Assembly: GCF_965230805.1 (NCBI RefSeq)
Contig: NZ_OZ246019.1
Coordinates: forward strand, 806,001-870,000
Length of the DNA: 64,000 nucleotides
Source: Marinifilum sp965230805
Lineage (GTDB): Bacteria; Bacteroidota; Bacteroidia; Bacteroidales; Marinifilaceae
Direction: 5' to 3'
A program made the translations under genes and the position numbers. This document shows, in pieces, positions 16,400 through 25,482 of this stretch. Every line of letters begins with the position of its first letter. The first letter of the stretch is position 1. The notes under the pieces were generated by a model. That model saw only the letters and a list, made by a program, of their open reading frames with translations, was not told the DNA's origin and did not search any database.

Positions 16400-18790
16400 T
16401 TACAACCTTCTTTTTTCATCAACATTAGAAGATTTAGAAGATCGAGGAGTCCTACTAAACCAGTTTCCCAATCTCCATGAAACAACTAACTTCAACAATT
16501 GGGTGTCGAGATAATTTTTGTATATCTGTTTCACACCACCACTGCTATAATAATATTCTGGATTCGCTGATTTTAAAACATCTCCTGCAAAAAGGCGAAG
16601 CTCAAAGCCTCTCGATCGGTTAATATAATTAAGACCTGCGTCTAATCTATAATAATTATGCATGTTTCTGTAATTGTATAATCCTGGTAATCGTTCCTCC
16701 ATATTTAAAACAAACTGAAAATTCTTATTTATAAAGATTGTATTATTTATAATTAGAGTACTACCCATGCCCGAGGAGTTTTTAAACTCTTTCCTATTTG
16801 TATTATATTCGGAATAATAAATATCAGCCTGTATAACTGTTTCTAGAGTGTTTTTAAATTTCAAGAATTTATAAACATTAAGCCCAAAGCTATTCTCATT
16901 CATAAAATTATCAGCTTGTTGTATTTGGTTTCTTATATTAAGTGGATCGAGAACTACGTAATTACCAATTTTATCAGTCTGCCCCATGTAATATAATTTA
17001 GTGATGAAAGTAGAGTTAATAGTATAGGAGAATTCTAAATTGCTAATATCTGAAGGTTTCAGATATGGATTTCCTACGGCATAATCATATTTACTTATAT
17101 ACCATTTAAACGGATCGAGATACTTATATGGTGGTCTTTCTAATCGTTTGGCATAGCTAAGAGATATTCTGCTTCCGTTATTTAATTTATGTGAAAAGTA
17201 AAGGGAAGGGAAGAATTTTATGTATTTGTTTGTATTTATTTTATCCAGAACTATCGATTTAACTTTGGTATTGGTAAATTCTGATCTTATTCCTCCTTTG
17301 AAATACCAATTAGAAATGTTTTTTTCCATACTATAATAAATTGACTGCACATTTTCGGTATAGTTGTACTTATTATGCAGCAAAGGCTCAGTAAAATTGG
17401 GCTCTTTGTAAAGTGAGGAAAATTTACTTTCCGAATTCGTATTAATAAACGATAGTTTAACACCTGTTTTAATATTCCAGTTCATTACAGGAAAGGAGAA
17501 ATCTAATTTAGATGTAAGAATATTATAATTCTGATCTCCTTCGGTATAATAATTTTCTGTTGTTTGCTTTGTATTTTCAACCTGCGCAAAAGAAGAAAAT
17601 GCTCTTTTATTTCCAGAATAATTATTAAGATATGCAATGCTGGAAGTAAAGTATGATTTGTTGTCAGCAAACAAATGTTTAAAAAATAGTTCGGTACTAT
17701 AGGTGTACTTATTATTTATGGTTTTACCATTGGAGTATAATACAGAATCGATCTTATTAACGATGTTATTACTAAAACTAGTATAGTTTTCCATATCATC
17801 AATTGTTTCCTCATTGAATATTGGAGCCTGAAAATCAACAAAAATAGTAGACCTATCATTAAAATTATAACCTAAGCTTGTTTGTATATCGGTACTTGAA
17901 GAATTCCATTTTTTAGGATTAAAAGAAGCCGTTGTTTGCTGTGGAAAATAATTATAATATTCACTCTGATTCAGATATGTATAACTTCCATTTGAAATGT
18001 TCCCTTCAAAAAAGAATTTTCTGCCAATATAATTTACATACGTTGATAGCATATATGAAGTATAAGAATTTTTAATGCCACCAGCCTTAAAAAACTCCTT
18101 CCATCCTGGTTGTATATTTTTATCAGTATTTATTTTAATGATCCCCATATTCCCTTCTGCATCATATTCTGCCGGTGGTGTTGACATTATTTCCACACTT
18201 TTAATAATATCAGGAGGAAAAGAATTAAGATAACTGACTAGGGATTGTCCGGATAATCGTACAAGCCTATCGTTTATATAAATCTTTACGAATGACTTAC
18301 CGAAAATATTTATAGATTCATCTGAAACATTAAGAGTTGGCAATTGCTTTAATAGGTCAGCGGTTTCTTTTCCTTCAGTATTAATATTTCCTTTAATATT
18401 AACTATATAGCCATCAGCCTTAGGCTGAATTAAATCTCTTTGACCAAGTATAGTAACTTCATTGATGAACAAAGAATCTTGTTTGAGAATAATATTGATA
18501 ACTGTATCATTTTTAAAATTCAATTTCCTTATGCTAGGGGCGTATCCCAGTCTATTTAACATTAATTCGCAATCGCCCTTTAGGGTAGACTTCAATGAAT
18601 AATAACCCAGTGAATCACTTATAGATGATTGATGATATTTTGAATCGAACAGCAGTTGAATACTTGCTAATTCTATAGGATCACCATTTATATTTGTTAC
18701 ACTTCCATTTATATAAACTTGAGAATATAATTCAGCAAATGACGAAGTAAAAATGAGGATAAGTAATAATTTTATAGTTTTAATTTTCAT
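16400..18790 (-). CDS. TonB-dependent outer-membrane receptor in a RiPP locus
   Basis: A 796-residue outer-membrane beta-barrel protein. Signal peptide (about 1-23), a carboxypeptidase-regulatory-like Ig domain (about 25-110, YINGSVTNINGDPIELASIQ), a plug-like domain (GYIVNIKGNI, IKSVEIMSTPPAEYDAEGNM) and a long barrel with alternating aromatic strands. It resembles the outer-membrane beta-barrel family 3 receptors, which are often encoded beside GG-leader peptides in Bacteroidota. It overlaps the end of the radical SAM gene by 11 bases, so the two are co-translated. Likely role: passage of the modified peptide across the outer membrane, out or in; direction is not shown by sequence. Confidence 0.82.
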   Translation of the reverse strand: MKIKTIKLLLILIFTSSFAELYSQVYINGSVTNINGDPIELASIQLLFDSKYHQSSISDSLGYYSLKSTLKGDCELMLNRLGYAPSIRKLNFKNDTVINIILKQDSLFINEVTILGQRDLIQPKADGYIVNIKGNINTEGKETADLLKQLPTLNVSDESINIFGKSFVKIYINDRLVRLSGQSLVSYLNSFPPDIIKSVEIMSTPPAEYDAEGNMGIIKINTDKNIQPGWKEFFKAGGIKNSYTSYMLSTYVNYIGRKFFFEGNISNGSYTYLNQSEYYNYFPQQTTASFNPKKWNSSSTDIQTSLGYNFNDRSTIFVDFQAPIFNEETIDDMENYTSFSNNIVNKIDSVLYSNGKTINNKYTYSTELFFKHLFADNKSYFTSSIAYLNNYSGNKRAFSSFAQVENTKQTTENYYTEGDQNYNILTSKLDFSFPVMNWNIKTGVKLSFINTNSESKFSSLYKEPNFTEPLLHNKYNYTENVQSIYYSMEKNISNWYFKGGIRSEFTNTKVKSIVLDKINTNKYIKFFPSLYFSHKLNNGSRISLSYAKRLERPPYKYLDPFKWYISKYDYAVGNPYLKPSDISNLEFSYTINSTFITKLYYMGQTDKIGNYVVLDPLNIRNQIQQADNFMNENSFGLNVYKFLKFKNTLETVIQADIYYSEYNTNRKEFKNSSGMGSTLIINNTIFINKNFQFVLNMEERLPGLYNYRNMHNYYRLDAGLNYINRSRGFELRLFAGDVLKSANPEYYYSSGGVKQIYKNYLDTQLLKLVVSWRLGNWFSRTPRSSKSSNVDEKRRL

Positions 18791-20084
18791 TCTCTAAAAA
18801 ATTGATATTTTCACCACTGATAATAACAGGATAAAGTTGTATATATAGTTTAATTATTGACTTCCAATAAATATCATAAGTTTTACATAAGTATTCAGAT
18901 GGTTGATTAGTGTTTTTATTCTCTAACCACTTTATAGCAAAACAAGATCCACAACATAAATATTTCATCCAACAATCTTTACAAGCCTCATAACTATCAA
19001 CTGGCTTAGCATACCAATCATTCGCTATAATTTTTTCATAGTCTATCCCTTTATATATGTTGCCAACCGATAATTCTTTCGAACTTGTTTGATATGAACA
19101 AGGATAAATACCACCTTCAATATCCATATAAAACCCACCTCTTGAACCTACACATGCAATATTTGCAGCATCACCAAGGTGAATTCTTTTAATATCATTT
19201 ATTATTTTATCTGAATATATTTTATGATCGTCTTCAATTAAGTCTCTATATTTTGCGATTACAAATTCCATCTGAACTGCAAAATTATTAAGATCATCAA
19301 TATTGGGTGAAAAATGATCATTGAACGAATTAGTGACTATAGTGAACTTAAACGTGATTTTATTTTCTTCAAAGAATGAAAAAACATCTACAAGATTTTT
19401 ATTATCTGGTAGCACAACAGTTTTACAAGAAAACTCAATATTATTTTCTCTTAATAAATTGATATTTTTATAAACATCTTTAAAACTACCTTTTCCATTT
19501 GAATATACTCTTGATAAATCATTAATTCTCTCACTACCATCAAGACTAATATTAATTTCAAACCTATGTTGTTTAAAAAAATCAACCATTTCTTGTGTTA
19601 AAATTGTACCATTTGTAGTTAAATCAAATGAGTAATTTTCTAAGCCATTTTCTTCACAAAGTTTTGGCAATTGTTCTATTAATTTAAAATTAAGTGTAGG
19701 TTCACCTGCCCCAGCAAAGTAGAAAGTTATATTGCGGTTATTTTCTTTCTTTAAGAAATTTAATATATCTAAAAATTTCTCTTTACTCAACACTTTTCGC
19801 TTCTTAGATGAAGCCGATATGAAGCAGTATGTGCAATCCAGATTACAACCATTTGTTAAGTCAATACCAATTGTATCTATCTTTTTGCTTTTAAGAAATT
19901 CTGCCTTTAATGGTCGGCTTTCATTTTTATACTTGTTAGGATTAGATATTTCTTTTTTTGATTTTATTTCCTGAAATACATTTTCAACGTCCTCAATTTG
20001 ACCTATTTTGACAACTTCAAAATCATCAACACAAAATATGTATGTTGAATTATCAATATCAAATTTTTTATATGTCATATTCAT
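18780..20084 (-). CDS. Radical SAM/SPASM peptide maturase
   Basis: A 434-residue enzyme. Residues 1-70 are a small non-catalytic domain that could recognise the leader peptide. The radical SAM [4Fe-4S] motif CNLDCTYC is at 80-87, followed by FAGAGEPTLN (the GGEP-like motif). The C-terminus has a full SPASM signature: C-x-G-x4-C in CVGSRGG...GGIYPC, then CKDCWMKYLCCGSC (CX2CX5CX3C) and a final Cys in EYLCKTYD, enough for two auxiliary clusters. Such enzymes install thioether, C-C or epimer changes on RiPP precursors. It is downstream of the GG-leader peptide gene, with a terminator between, and overlaps the receptor gene. Confidence 0.9.
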   Translation of the reverse strand: MNMTYKKFDIDNSTYIFCVDDFEVVKIGQIEDVENVFQEIKSKKEISNPNKYKNESRPLKAEFLKSKKIDTIGIDLTNGCNLDCTYCFISASSKKRKVLSKEKFLDILNFLKKENNRNITFYFAGAGEPTLNFKLIEQLPKLCEENGLENYSFDLTTNGTILTQEMVDFFKQHRFEINISLDGSERINDLSRVYSNGKGSFKDVYKNINLLRENNIEFSCKTVVLPDNKNLVDVFSFFEENKITFKFTIVTNSFNDHFSPNIDDLNNFAVQMEFVIAKYRDLIEDDHKIYSDKIINDIKRIHLGDAANIACVGSRGGFYMDIEGGIYPCSYQTSSKELSVGNIYKGIDYEKIIANDWYAKPVDSYEACKDCWMKYLCCGSCFAIKWLENKNTNQPSEYLCKTYDIYWKSIIKLYIQLYPVIISGENINFLENEN

Positions 20085-20205
20085 TCTTTAAACAATAAGG
20101 ATTTCTCAAAAGTTATTGTAAGGTTATGATATTGATCAATGAATATGATTCGCTAAAACTATATGATAGATACCAAACAATAACACTGCCATTTTGTAGT
20201 TAATA

Positions 20206-20272
20206 AAAAAAAGTTTCCTCACTAAAAAAACACTTTATCATTTAATGATAATTGTAATTCATAGTGAGGAAA
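20206..20272 (-). terminator. Terminator between RiPP precursor and maturase genes
   Basis: On the minus strand TTTCCTCACT (20272-20263) pairs perfectly with AGTGAGGAAA (20223-20214), followed by a run of T. The 39-base loop contains an inner hairpin TTATCATT/AATGATAA. Partial read-through here would give much more precursor than enzyme. Confidence 0.75.
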
Positions 20273-20292
20273 TAAATTTGTTAATCGATTAG

Positions 20293-20472
20293 CTAGAAGG
20301 CTGCGGTCGCACCACAACCACCACATAGGCGATCTGTGCTTGCGCCATCACTTATTTTACTGGCCTCATTTCTGGTACCCCCTTTAATTTTTTTTAGCAT
20401 CTCACCATTCAAAGAATGGTACTTGCTATCATTCAATTTTGTACTTTCTACTTTTTTTGAAACTTTTTTCAT
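20293..20472 (-). CDS. RiPP precursor peptide with GG leader and CGGCG core
   Basis: A 59-residue peptide starting MKKVSKKVESTKL. The leader ends in MLKKIKGG (residues 25-32), the double-glycine cleavage motif of C39-peptidase substrates; many Bacteroidota natural-product precursors share this L-KKI-GG form. The core (33-59) is rich in Ser/Thr/Gly/Ala and ends RLCGGCGATAAF, with two Cys two residues apart from each other. It precedes a radical SAM/SPASM enzyme and a YcaO protein, the two classes that would use Cys and Ser/Thr as substrates. No C39 transporter is in the window, so export must use one encoded elsewhere. Confidence 0.82.
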   Translation of the reverse strand: MKKVSKKVESTKLNDSKYHSLNGEMLKKIKGGTRNEASKISDGASTDRLCGGCGATAAF

Positions 20473-20637
20473 TTCACTTGATTTTTTAGTTAAATATAAA
20501 TTTACTTAGTGACTATTGCAGCTGCTTTAGTAAATGCGAACATAGGAAAATATTATATACTAATAGTCAAGTTGTATTAAGTTTCCTGTGATTGGTTTTG
20601 TTTATCTTGTGAACGGTGTAAATATAATTTTGATCGA

Positions 20638-20973
20638 TTATAATAATTTGTATTTTTTCACAAAATCATTAACTCTTCTTCTTGAAACAGATATTTCTTT
20701 TTTATTTGTCATTTGTATTATAGGTTTAGGCTTTTTATAGAATGTCACAACATATCTAAGATTGACAAGGGTGTTCCGGCTAACTCTGAAAAAATCATTT
20801 TTTGTTAATTCCACTTCAAAACTGCTTAAAGATTTGCAGCAATACAGATGTGAATTATCTGTTTTAACAATAGTTAGTAAATAATCCTCACAAATGATGT
20901 GAGAAATAGTGTCAATCTTAATTCTATTGATTTTATCCTTATTTTCAATAATTAAAAATCCATTTTTAGTCAT
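20638..20973 (-). CDS. LytTR-domain DNA-binding protein
   Basis: A 111-residue protein that is almost only a LytTR domain: INRIKIDTISHIICEDYLLTI at the start, then DFFRVSRNTLVNLRYVV and ISVSRRRVNDFVKKYKLL, the usual C-terminal DNA-contact segment. There is no receiver domain. Stand-alone LytTR proteins bind direct repeats in promoters. It lies 165 bases upstream of the precursor peptide gene in the same direction, so it is the likely local regulator, possibly with a transmembrane or peptide-sensing partner (inference). It is the first gene after attC-like site 4. Confidence 0.88.
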   Translation of the reverse strand: MTKNGFLIIENKDKINRIKIDTISHIICEDYLLTIVKTDNSHLYCCKSLSSFEVELTKNDFFRVSRNTLVNLRYVVTFYKKPKPIIQMTNKKEISVSRRRVNDFVKKYKLL

Positions 20974-21084
20974 ACTAATTTTTTTTTCGTGTGTTAGTCA
21001 AAAGCAAATGTGTTGTAAATTTCTGGGGTTAGAATGTGTGTCGGCAATTTGCAACTCTTTTGGTGTGTGCAATCCTTTGCCGCT

Positions 21085-21270
21085 AACGGTCAGGCTATGA
21101 AGCGTAAGTGATTTTTAACCGTACTCACCTTCAAACTTCACGAAGCCAAAGCGTTGTATTTGTTTTTATCTTTTCAATTCAAAAGCCAAATCAACGATTT
21201 GGCGCTGGTTGCCGAAGCTGCGAACCAACCAAAAATCAGTCGGCTCACTTATGATTTATTAGCCATTGTT
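21085..21270. other. attC-like cassette site 4, class A (186 bp)
   Basis: AAC 21085 to GTT 21268. Arms GGCTATGAAGCGTAAGTGA and TCACTTATGATTTATTAGCC pair; inner hairpin GCCAAATC/GATTTGGC near 21185-21203. Right end GTTGCCAGCAGTAA matches, inverted, TTATTGCTGGCAAC at the left end of site 5. Confidence 0.8.
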
Positions 21271-21282
21271 GCCAGCAGTAAT

Positions 21283-22329
21283 TTATATGTTCCGATTAAT
21301 TTGTTGCCCTCCATAAATACAACCTATTGCTTCAAAAACAACTTCATGCTCAATCTCATTTTTCCAGCCTTTCTTACTCAGTTCTGTTTTAATTTCACTT
21401 TCAGTCTTATTTTTAGCCATGTTGTATATTGCAAAATTTATCACATCATCAGGCACTCTGTCAATTGTATATCCAATTATGATTTTTAATACATTGATGT
21501 ATGCTATCAGATAGCTAAATCCAATCTGAAAAACCCATATTGCTATCTGTCCAACTGTACCAATATTGATGCCCTTTAATAAAAAACCTTGTTTCAGTCT
21601 TTCACTTATAAATGTACCAAACGTTAATTCTGTGTATTCCTTTTGAAAATGTAAAAATTGAAAGAACTGGTTAGACAGGAAAAGTAAGATGATTGAACCT
21701 AGTATAACCATTTTTATATTCTTAAAATCAGTATAGCCACTAAGAGGTAGAAAAATCTTTAACGAATAAGACAATATTAAACCAACTAAGACCTCAAATA
21801 AGAATAAAACATAAAGTCCATTAAGAGATAATAATGATATAATATAACCTAGGCCTAATGCCAATAATAAATAACCTATTATAAGTGAAGGAATAAATGG
21901 TTCTTTGTATTTTAAAGGCGGTGTTAATTTTTCAGGTATTACATAATCGTCCCAATTGTCTTTGGCAATTGCTTTTTCTTCTATTTGTTTTATTTCTTCT
22001 GCAGTAATTGAATCTAGGATACTATCAAAAGTTTCAATGAAAGTTTTAACCCTTTTGTGATTATTACCCATATCCCAAATCCCATTCTCAGACTTGCTTT
22101 GAATTTTAATCTTTTTCGCATCAGTAACACTAATTGATATTTTTTCTTTAACACTCCCAAAGTCATTACACCTTAACCCATTAAGTTCAGAATCATTTTC
22201 ATAGATTAATTCCCAGTCCAATTTTTCATATGCTTTTTTAGCAATTTCAATATAAGCTCTTGTACTTATCTTAGGAGTAACTTCTTCAATATACTTTGGA
22301 CTAAATCCAAATGAGTGTTTGTAATTCAT
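21283..22329 (-). CDS. Hypothetical membrane protein (cassette gene)
   Basis: A 348-residue protein from the ATG at 22329 (MNYKHSFGFSPKYIEEVTPK). Residues 1-150 look soluble (an IEIAKKAYEKLDWELIYEN segment and a beta strand pair IKIQSKSENGIWDMG). About five or six hydrophobic helices follow (about 150-300) and the tail is charged. I do not recognise the family. Sole gene of the cassette 21268-22379. Confidence 0.6.
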   Translation of the reverse strand: MNYKHSFGFSPKYIEEVTPKISTRAYIEIAKKAYEKLDWELIYENDSELNGLRCNDFGSVKEKISISVTDAKKIKIQSKSENGIWDMGNNHKRVKTFIETFDSILDSITAEEIKQIEEKAIAKDNWDDYVIPEKLTPPLKYKEPFIPSLIIGYLLLALGLGYIISLLSLNGLYVLFLFEVLVGLILSYSLKIFLPLSGYTDFKNIKMVILGSIILLFLSNQFFQFLHFQKEYTELTFGTFISERLKQGFLLKGINIGTVGQIAIWVFQIGFSYLIAYINVLKIIIGYTIDRVPDDVINFAIYNMAKNKTESEIKTELSKKGWKNEIEHEVVFEAIGCIYGGQQINRNI

Positions 22330-22376
22330 AATACTACTCAAATTTTTATATTACGTTTTGCTCGTTTATTGCTGGC

Positions 22377-22561
22377 AACGTTCAGGCTATGAAGCGTAAG
22401 TGATATTAACTGTACTCACTTCCAAATTTCACAAAGCCAAAGCGTTGTATTTGTTTTTATCTTTTTCATTACAAAAGCCAAATCAACGATTTGGCGATGC
22501 TTGCCGAAACTGCGAACCGACCAAAATTAGCCTGCTCACTTATGCTTTATTAGCCATTGTT
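22377..22561. other. attC-like cassette site 5, class A (185 bp)
   Basis: AAC 22377 to GTT 22559. Arms GGCTATGAAGCGTAAGTGA and TCACTTATGCTTTATTAGCC pair; inner hairpin GCCAAATC/GATTTGGC. About 85-90% like site 4 in its inner part while the outer ends differ. Right end GTTGGCAGCATG pairs with CATTGCTGCCAAC at site 6. Confidence 0.8.
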
Positions 22562-22576
22562 GGCAGCATGTGCTTT

Positions 22577-23203
22577 TTATCTCCATTCTTCAAATTTCTC
22601 CAGAGTAAAGTCTTCAAAACTATAATATTCCTCATACTCTTTTATTTCTGCTGGAAATTCTTCAATTGCCATTTCTCCAGTTAAATATCTATCATTTTGA
22701 GGGTCATAAATAATTCCGTCTACAAGTTCAGCTAAAATAGCTCCAAAGAATAAGCTAATTCTCAACTCACTTTTGTTTGCTGATTGCCAATTCAAAGTCA
22801 AAACTTTATTACACACTGATAATTTTTCATCAATATTTTTGTTGGCAACATAATGGTCTTGTATATTGTCTTTGTTTCTAAGTCCTAAGAGTTTTGCGAA
22901 AATGCTAGTCTTTGGGGATTGTGAACTATCGTTTTTAATTTCGTTTAGTTCTTCAATGTAATCATAGTTGTCAAAATACAGTTCGAAGCCTGTCATAATA
23001 GACTCTCCAAACTTGTCGTAATGACTTGAATGTCCTTTTTCTAGATTAAGTTTTATTGGGCAAAATCCGGTGTCATTATGTTCGTCCAATTTGAAGTCAG
23101 GATGAAACTCAATTTCCATAGCAAAGTCTTTAAACCGGCTCTTCATTTCTGATAGAAGGTCTGAAGATATTTTATTGGTGAATATGTTTAAGTCCATTCC
23201 CAT
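22577..23203 (-). CDS. Hypothetical cytosolic protein (cassette gene)
   Basis: A 208-residue protein without signal or membrane segment, starting MGMDLNIFTNKI. It is acidic at the end (EFPAEIKEYEEYYSFEDFTL) and contains ELVDGIIYDPQNDRYLTGE, a phrase type seen in immunity-like and uncharacterised bacterial proteins; this is a resemblance, not an identification. Sole gene of the cassette 22559-23239. Confidence 0.55.
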   Translation of the reverse strand: MGMDLNIFTNKISSDLLSEMKSRFKDFAMEIEFHPDFKLDEHNDTGFCPIKLNLEKGHSSHYDKFGESIMTGFELYFDNYDYIEELNEIKNDSSQSPKTSIFAKLLGLRNKDNIQDHYVANKNIDEKLSVCNKVLTLNWQSANKSELRISLFFGAILAELVDGIIYDPQNDRYLTGEMAIEEFPAEIKEYEEYYSFEDFTLEKFEEWR

Positions 23204-23236
23204 TATTTGCTGTTTTTGCGTTTTTGCATTGCTGCC

Positions 23237-23359
23237 AACGGTTAGTGTATGATTTCGTAAGGGATTGCGGGCTTCAAACTTATCAAGTTACCACCCAAAA
23301 TTGATGCGGGTGATACTGCTAGAAAACCTCTAAAACCCTTATGAATTATACACAATGTT
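23237..23359. other. attC-like cassette site 6, class B (123 bp)
   Basis: AAC 23237 to GTT 23357. Arms GTGTATGATTTCGTAAGGG and CCCTTATGAATTATACAC pair. Right end GTTGGGCACC pairs with GGTGCCCAAC at site 7; this one fits the classical GTTRRRY box. Confidence 0.75.
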
Positions 23360-23370
23360 GGGCACCGTAA

Positions 23371-24534
23371 TTAATTCTCCACTATAATTCTAACCGTATT
23401 TTTCGTTTCGTTTGAATATTCATCAACGGCTGTAAAAATCAAATCAAATTCACCAGTCTCATTTGGATTCAAAGTTAAAGTCATTTTTTTGTTATTAAAT
23501 TTAGCCCAATCAAACTTCTCATTTTTGAGCTTAATTTCCACCTTCTCATTATCAATATCTTTAAAGTAATCTGTTGGAATTGATAACTTTATTTCCTGTC
23601 CAATCTTTATCGTTTTTGCTGAGACTGGTTTAAAAACAAATGGTTTGAATACATTTTGAGTATTTACCCAGTAAATATCCGACTCTGCATATCCTGTTTC
23701 ATCAAAGATTTGCTTAGTAAAAAATAGAAACTGATTATCTATAGATACAAATGGTCGCCTCTCCCAATCTGCTGTATTGATGGTAGAATCTAGCAATGCT
23801 GGTTGAGTCCAATTATCCCTATAATCTCGATAACTAATAAATAAATCTGGTCCATTCTCATTTGTAGCGTATCTACTAAATATGATATACTTCTCATCAG
23901 GGTCGATAAAAATGCTTTCTTCATCACGAACAGAACAAATTGAATCTAATCGTTCAACATTTTTGTATTCACCATTTACAGGTGATGAGCAATATAAATC
24001 AGCTAATCCATTCCCGTCTCTGTTTGATGAAAAATAAATGGTTCTATTTACACTCATACAAGCTGTTGATTCTCTAGTTAAAGTACTTATGGGATTATCT
24101 ATTTTCTCAGGTTGCTCCCAAGAGCCATTAATGTTTTTTAATAACCATATATCTGTAAAACCATTGTTTGTATCTGGTCTACTTTGAGCGTATAGCAATG
24201 ATTTTCCATCAGGTGAAAAATAAGGAAGATATACACTTTGATTATTTAACGGCTCAAAAATTTCAGGCTCAGTCCATTCACTTTCACTTTTCTTAGAATA
24301 GTAGATGGTTCCACTAAAGTCATCTTTATTAAAAAATCCAAATGCTAATTCTTGTGAATTTGGTGTAAATGATATTCCGTGCTCAAATCTACCTTTGACT
24401 GAGATGATATCTTGAGCAAATATTTCAGGAGTAGTTCCTGGTTCAAGTTGTCCAAAATAGTCAACAGTTATTGTATTTGTATTACAACTTATCAATCCGA
24501 GGATAAATATAAATGGTAGTATTCTTTTAATCAT
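23371..24534 (-). CDS. PD40 beta-propeller lipoprotein (cassette gene)
   Basis: A 387-residue lipoprotein (lipobox LISC, Cys about 17). WD40-like PD40 repeats of the TolB type are seen: LPYFSPDGKSLLYAQSRPD, STACMSVNRTIYFSSNRDG, ESIFIDPDEKYIIFSRYAT and RRPFVSIDNQFLFFTKQIF. A C-terminal beta sandwich (about 300-387) ends with TAVDEYSNETKNTVRIIVE. It is probably on the periplasmic face of a membrane; function unknown beyond the fold. Sole gene of cassette 23357-24574. Confidence 0.82.
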   Translation of the reverse strand: MIKRILPFIFILGLISCNTNTITVDYFGQLEPGTTPEIFAQDIISVKGRFEHGISFTPNSQELAFGFFNKDDFSGTIYYSKKSESEWTEPEIFEPLNNQSVYLPYFSPDGKSLLYAQSRPDTNNGFTDIWLLKNINGSWEQPEKIDNPISTLTRESTACMSVNRTIYFSSNRDGNGLADLYCSSPVNGEYKNVERLDSICSVRDEESIFIDPDEKYIIFSRYATNENGPDLFISYRDYRDNWTQPALLDSTINTADWERRPFVSIDNQFLFFTKQIFDETGYAESDIYWVNTQNVFKPFVFKPVSAKTIKIGQEIKLSIPTDYFKDIDNEKVEIKLKNEKFDWAKFNNKKMTLTLNPNETGEFDLIFTAVDEYSNETKNTVRIIVEN

Positions 24535-24571
24535 AGTTTAATATTTGCAGTGTCGTTTTTTTATGGTGCCC

Positions 24572-24756
24572 AACGGCCTGCCGTATGGAGCGTAAAGGAA
24601 TTTAACCTAACTAACTTACCAAATCGAGCAGAGCCAAAGCGTTGTATTTGTTTTTAACTTTTCATTATAAAGCCAAATCAGCGATTTGGCGTTGTTTGCC
24701 GAAGCCACGAAACGACCAAGATGCGCTGCACCCTTTATGCTCTATTACGGTTTGTT
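24572..24756. other. attC-like cassette site 7, class A (185 bp)
   Basis: AAC 24572 to GTT 24754. Arms CCGTATGGAGCGTAAAGG and CCTTTATGCTCTATTACGG pair; inner hairpin GCCAAATC/GATTTGGC. Right end GTTGGCAATTGTTT pairs with AAATAATTGCCAAC at site 8. Confidence 0.8.
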
Positions 24757-24777
24757 GGCAATTGTTTTTTTCTGTTT

Positions 24778-25320
24778 TCAATGTAGGTGGAATTTGTCCC
24801 ATAAACTATGTCCATGTGATTGTCCAAAAAAGTCACCATGCCAATTATATATTGGTAATTCCAACATAAGCATTAAAATTATATAACCGATTACTATTTT
24901 ATAGCTTCTATCTTTTATAACGTTTTTGTATTCAGCGTTACGTCTGATTGTTTTTACTATAAACACTGTAGTCCATATTAAACCAAACAACCAAATGGTC
25001 AGTCCGATTAAATATATTGTACTGCGCGGATGAAACATGAAATCCAGATATTCCTTTAAGTTTAGAATCAAATAAAAGTCCATGTAATGCCGTAAAACAT
25101 TGATAAATTGAAATATAATCAAGTACGTAATAAGGACATTTATATTTTTAGAATACTTTATGTGAGTCCTGGCAGGAAGAACAAATAAACAAATTAAACC
25201 TAGTGATAATGTCAACATTCCAAAGTTGTCAAGCAACCAATTTTGCTTAAACATCAATGCTAATCCAGAAGCAATGAGTACAATACTTATAAATATTTGA
25301 ATCAATATTCTCTTAATCAT
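24778..25320 (-). CDS. Hypothetical integral membrane protein (cassette gene)
   Basis: A 180-residue protein with about five hydrophobic helices (ILIQIFISIVLIASGLALMF, LTLSLGLICLFVL, LITYLIIFQFINVL, TIYLIGLTIWLFGLIW, IVIGYIILMLMLEL) and a His-rich tail (WHGDFFGQSHGHSLWDKFHL) that could bind metal. No family recognised. Sole gene of cassette 24754-25348. Confidence 0.6.
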   Translation of the reverse strand: MIKRILIQIFISIVLIASGLALMFKQNWLLDNFGMLTLSLGLICLFVLPARTHIKYSKNINVLITYLIIFQFINVLRHYMDFYLILNLKEYLDFMFHPRSTIYLIGLTIWLFGLIWTTVFIVKTIRRNAEYKNVIKDRSYKIVIGYIILMLMLELPIYNWHGDFFGQSHGHSLWDKFHLH

Positions 25321-25345
25321 TCTACGTTATGCTTAAATAATTGCC

Positions 25346-25467
25346 AACGGTTAGTATATGGAAAGTAGGCGATTTCGAAGCACTGAACTTTCGGCTAAGT
25401 ACTAAGTTTGATACAAGCTACAAGTCTTCATTTTACAACTTTTCGCCTATTTTTTATATACATTGTT
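25346..25467. other. attC-like cassette site 8, class B (122 bp)
   Basis: AAC 25346 to GTT 25465. Arms TATATGGAAAGTAGGCGA and CGCCTATTTTTTATATA pair. Right end GTTCTCTGCTGGC pairs with GCTTGCAGAGAAC at site 9. Confidence 0.75.
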
Positions 25468-25482
25468 CTCTGCTGGCTATTT

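Noticed and set aside
6788..24886. Similar small plus-strand frames (for example near 7932, 21154, 22400 and 24642) that look like a protein family
   Set aside because: They all lie in class A cassette sites; their similarity comes from the shared palindrome sequence, and they have no conserved start or good coding features.
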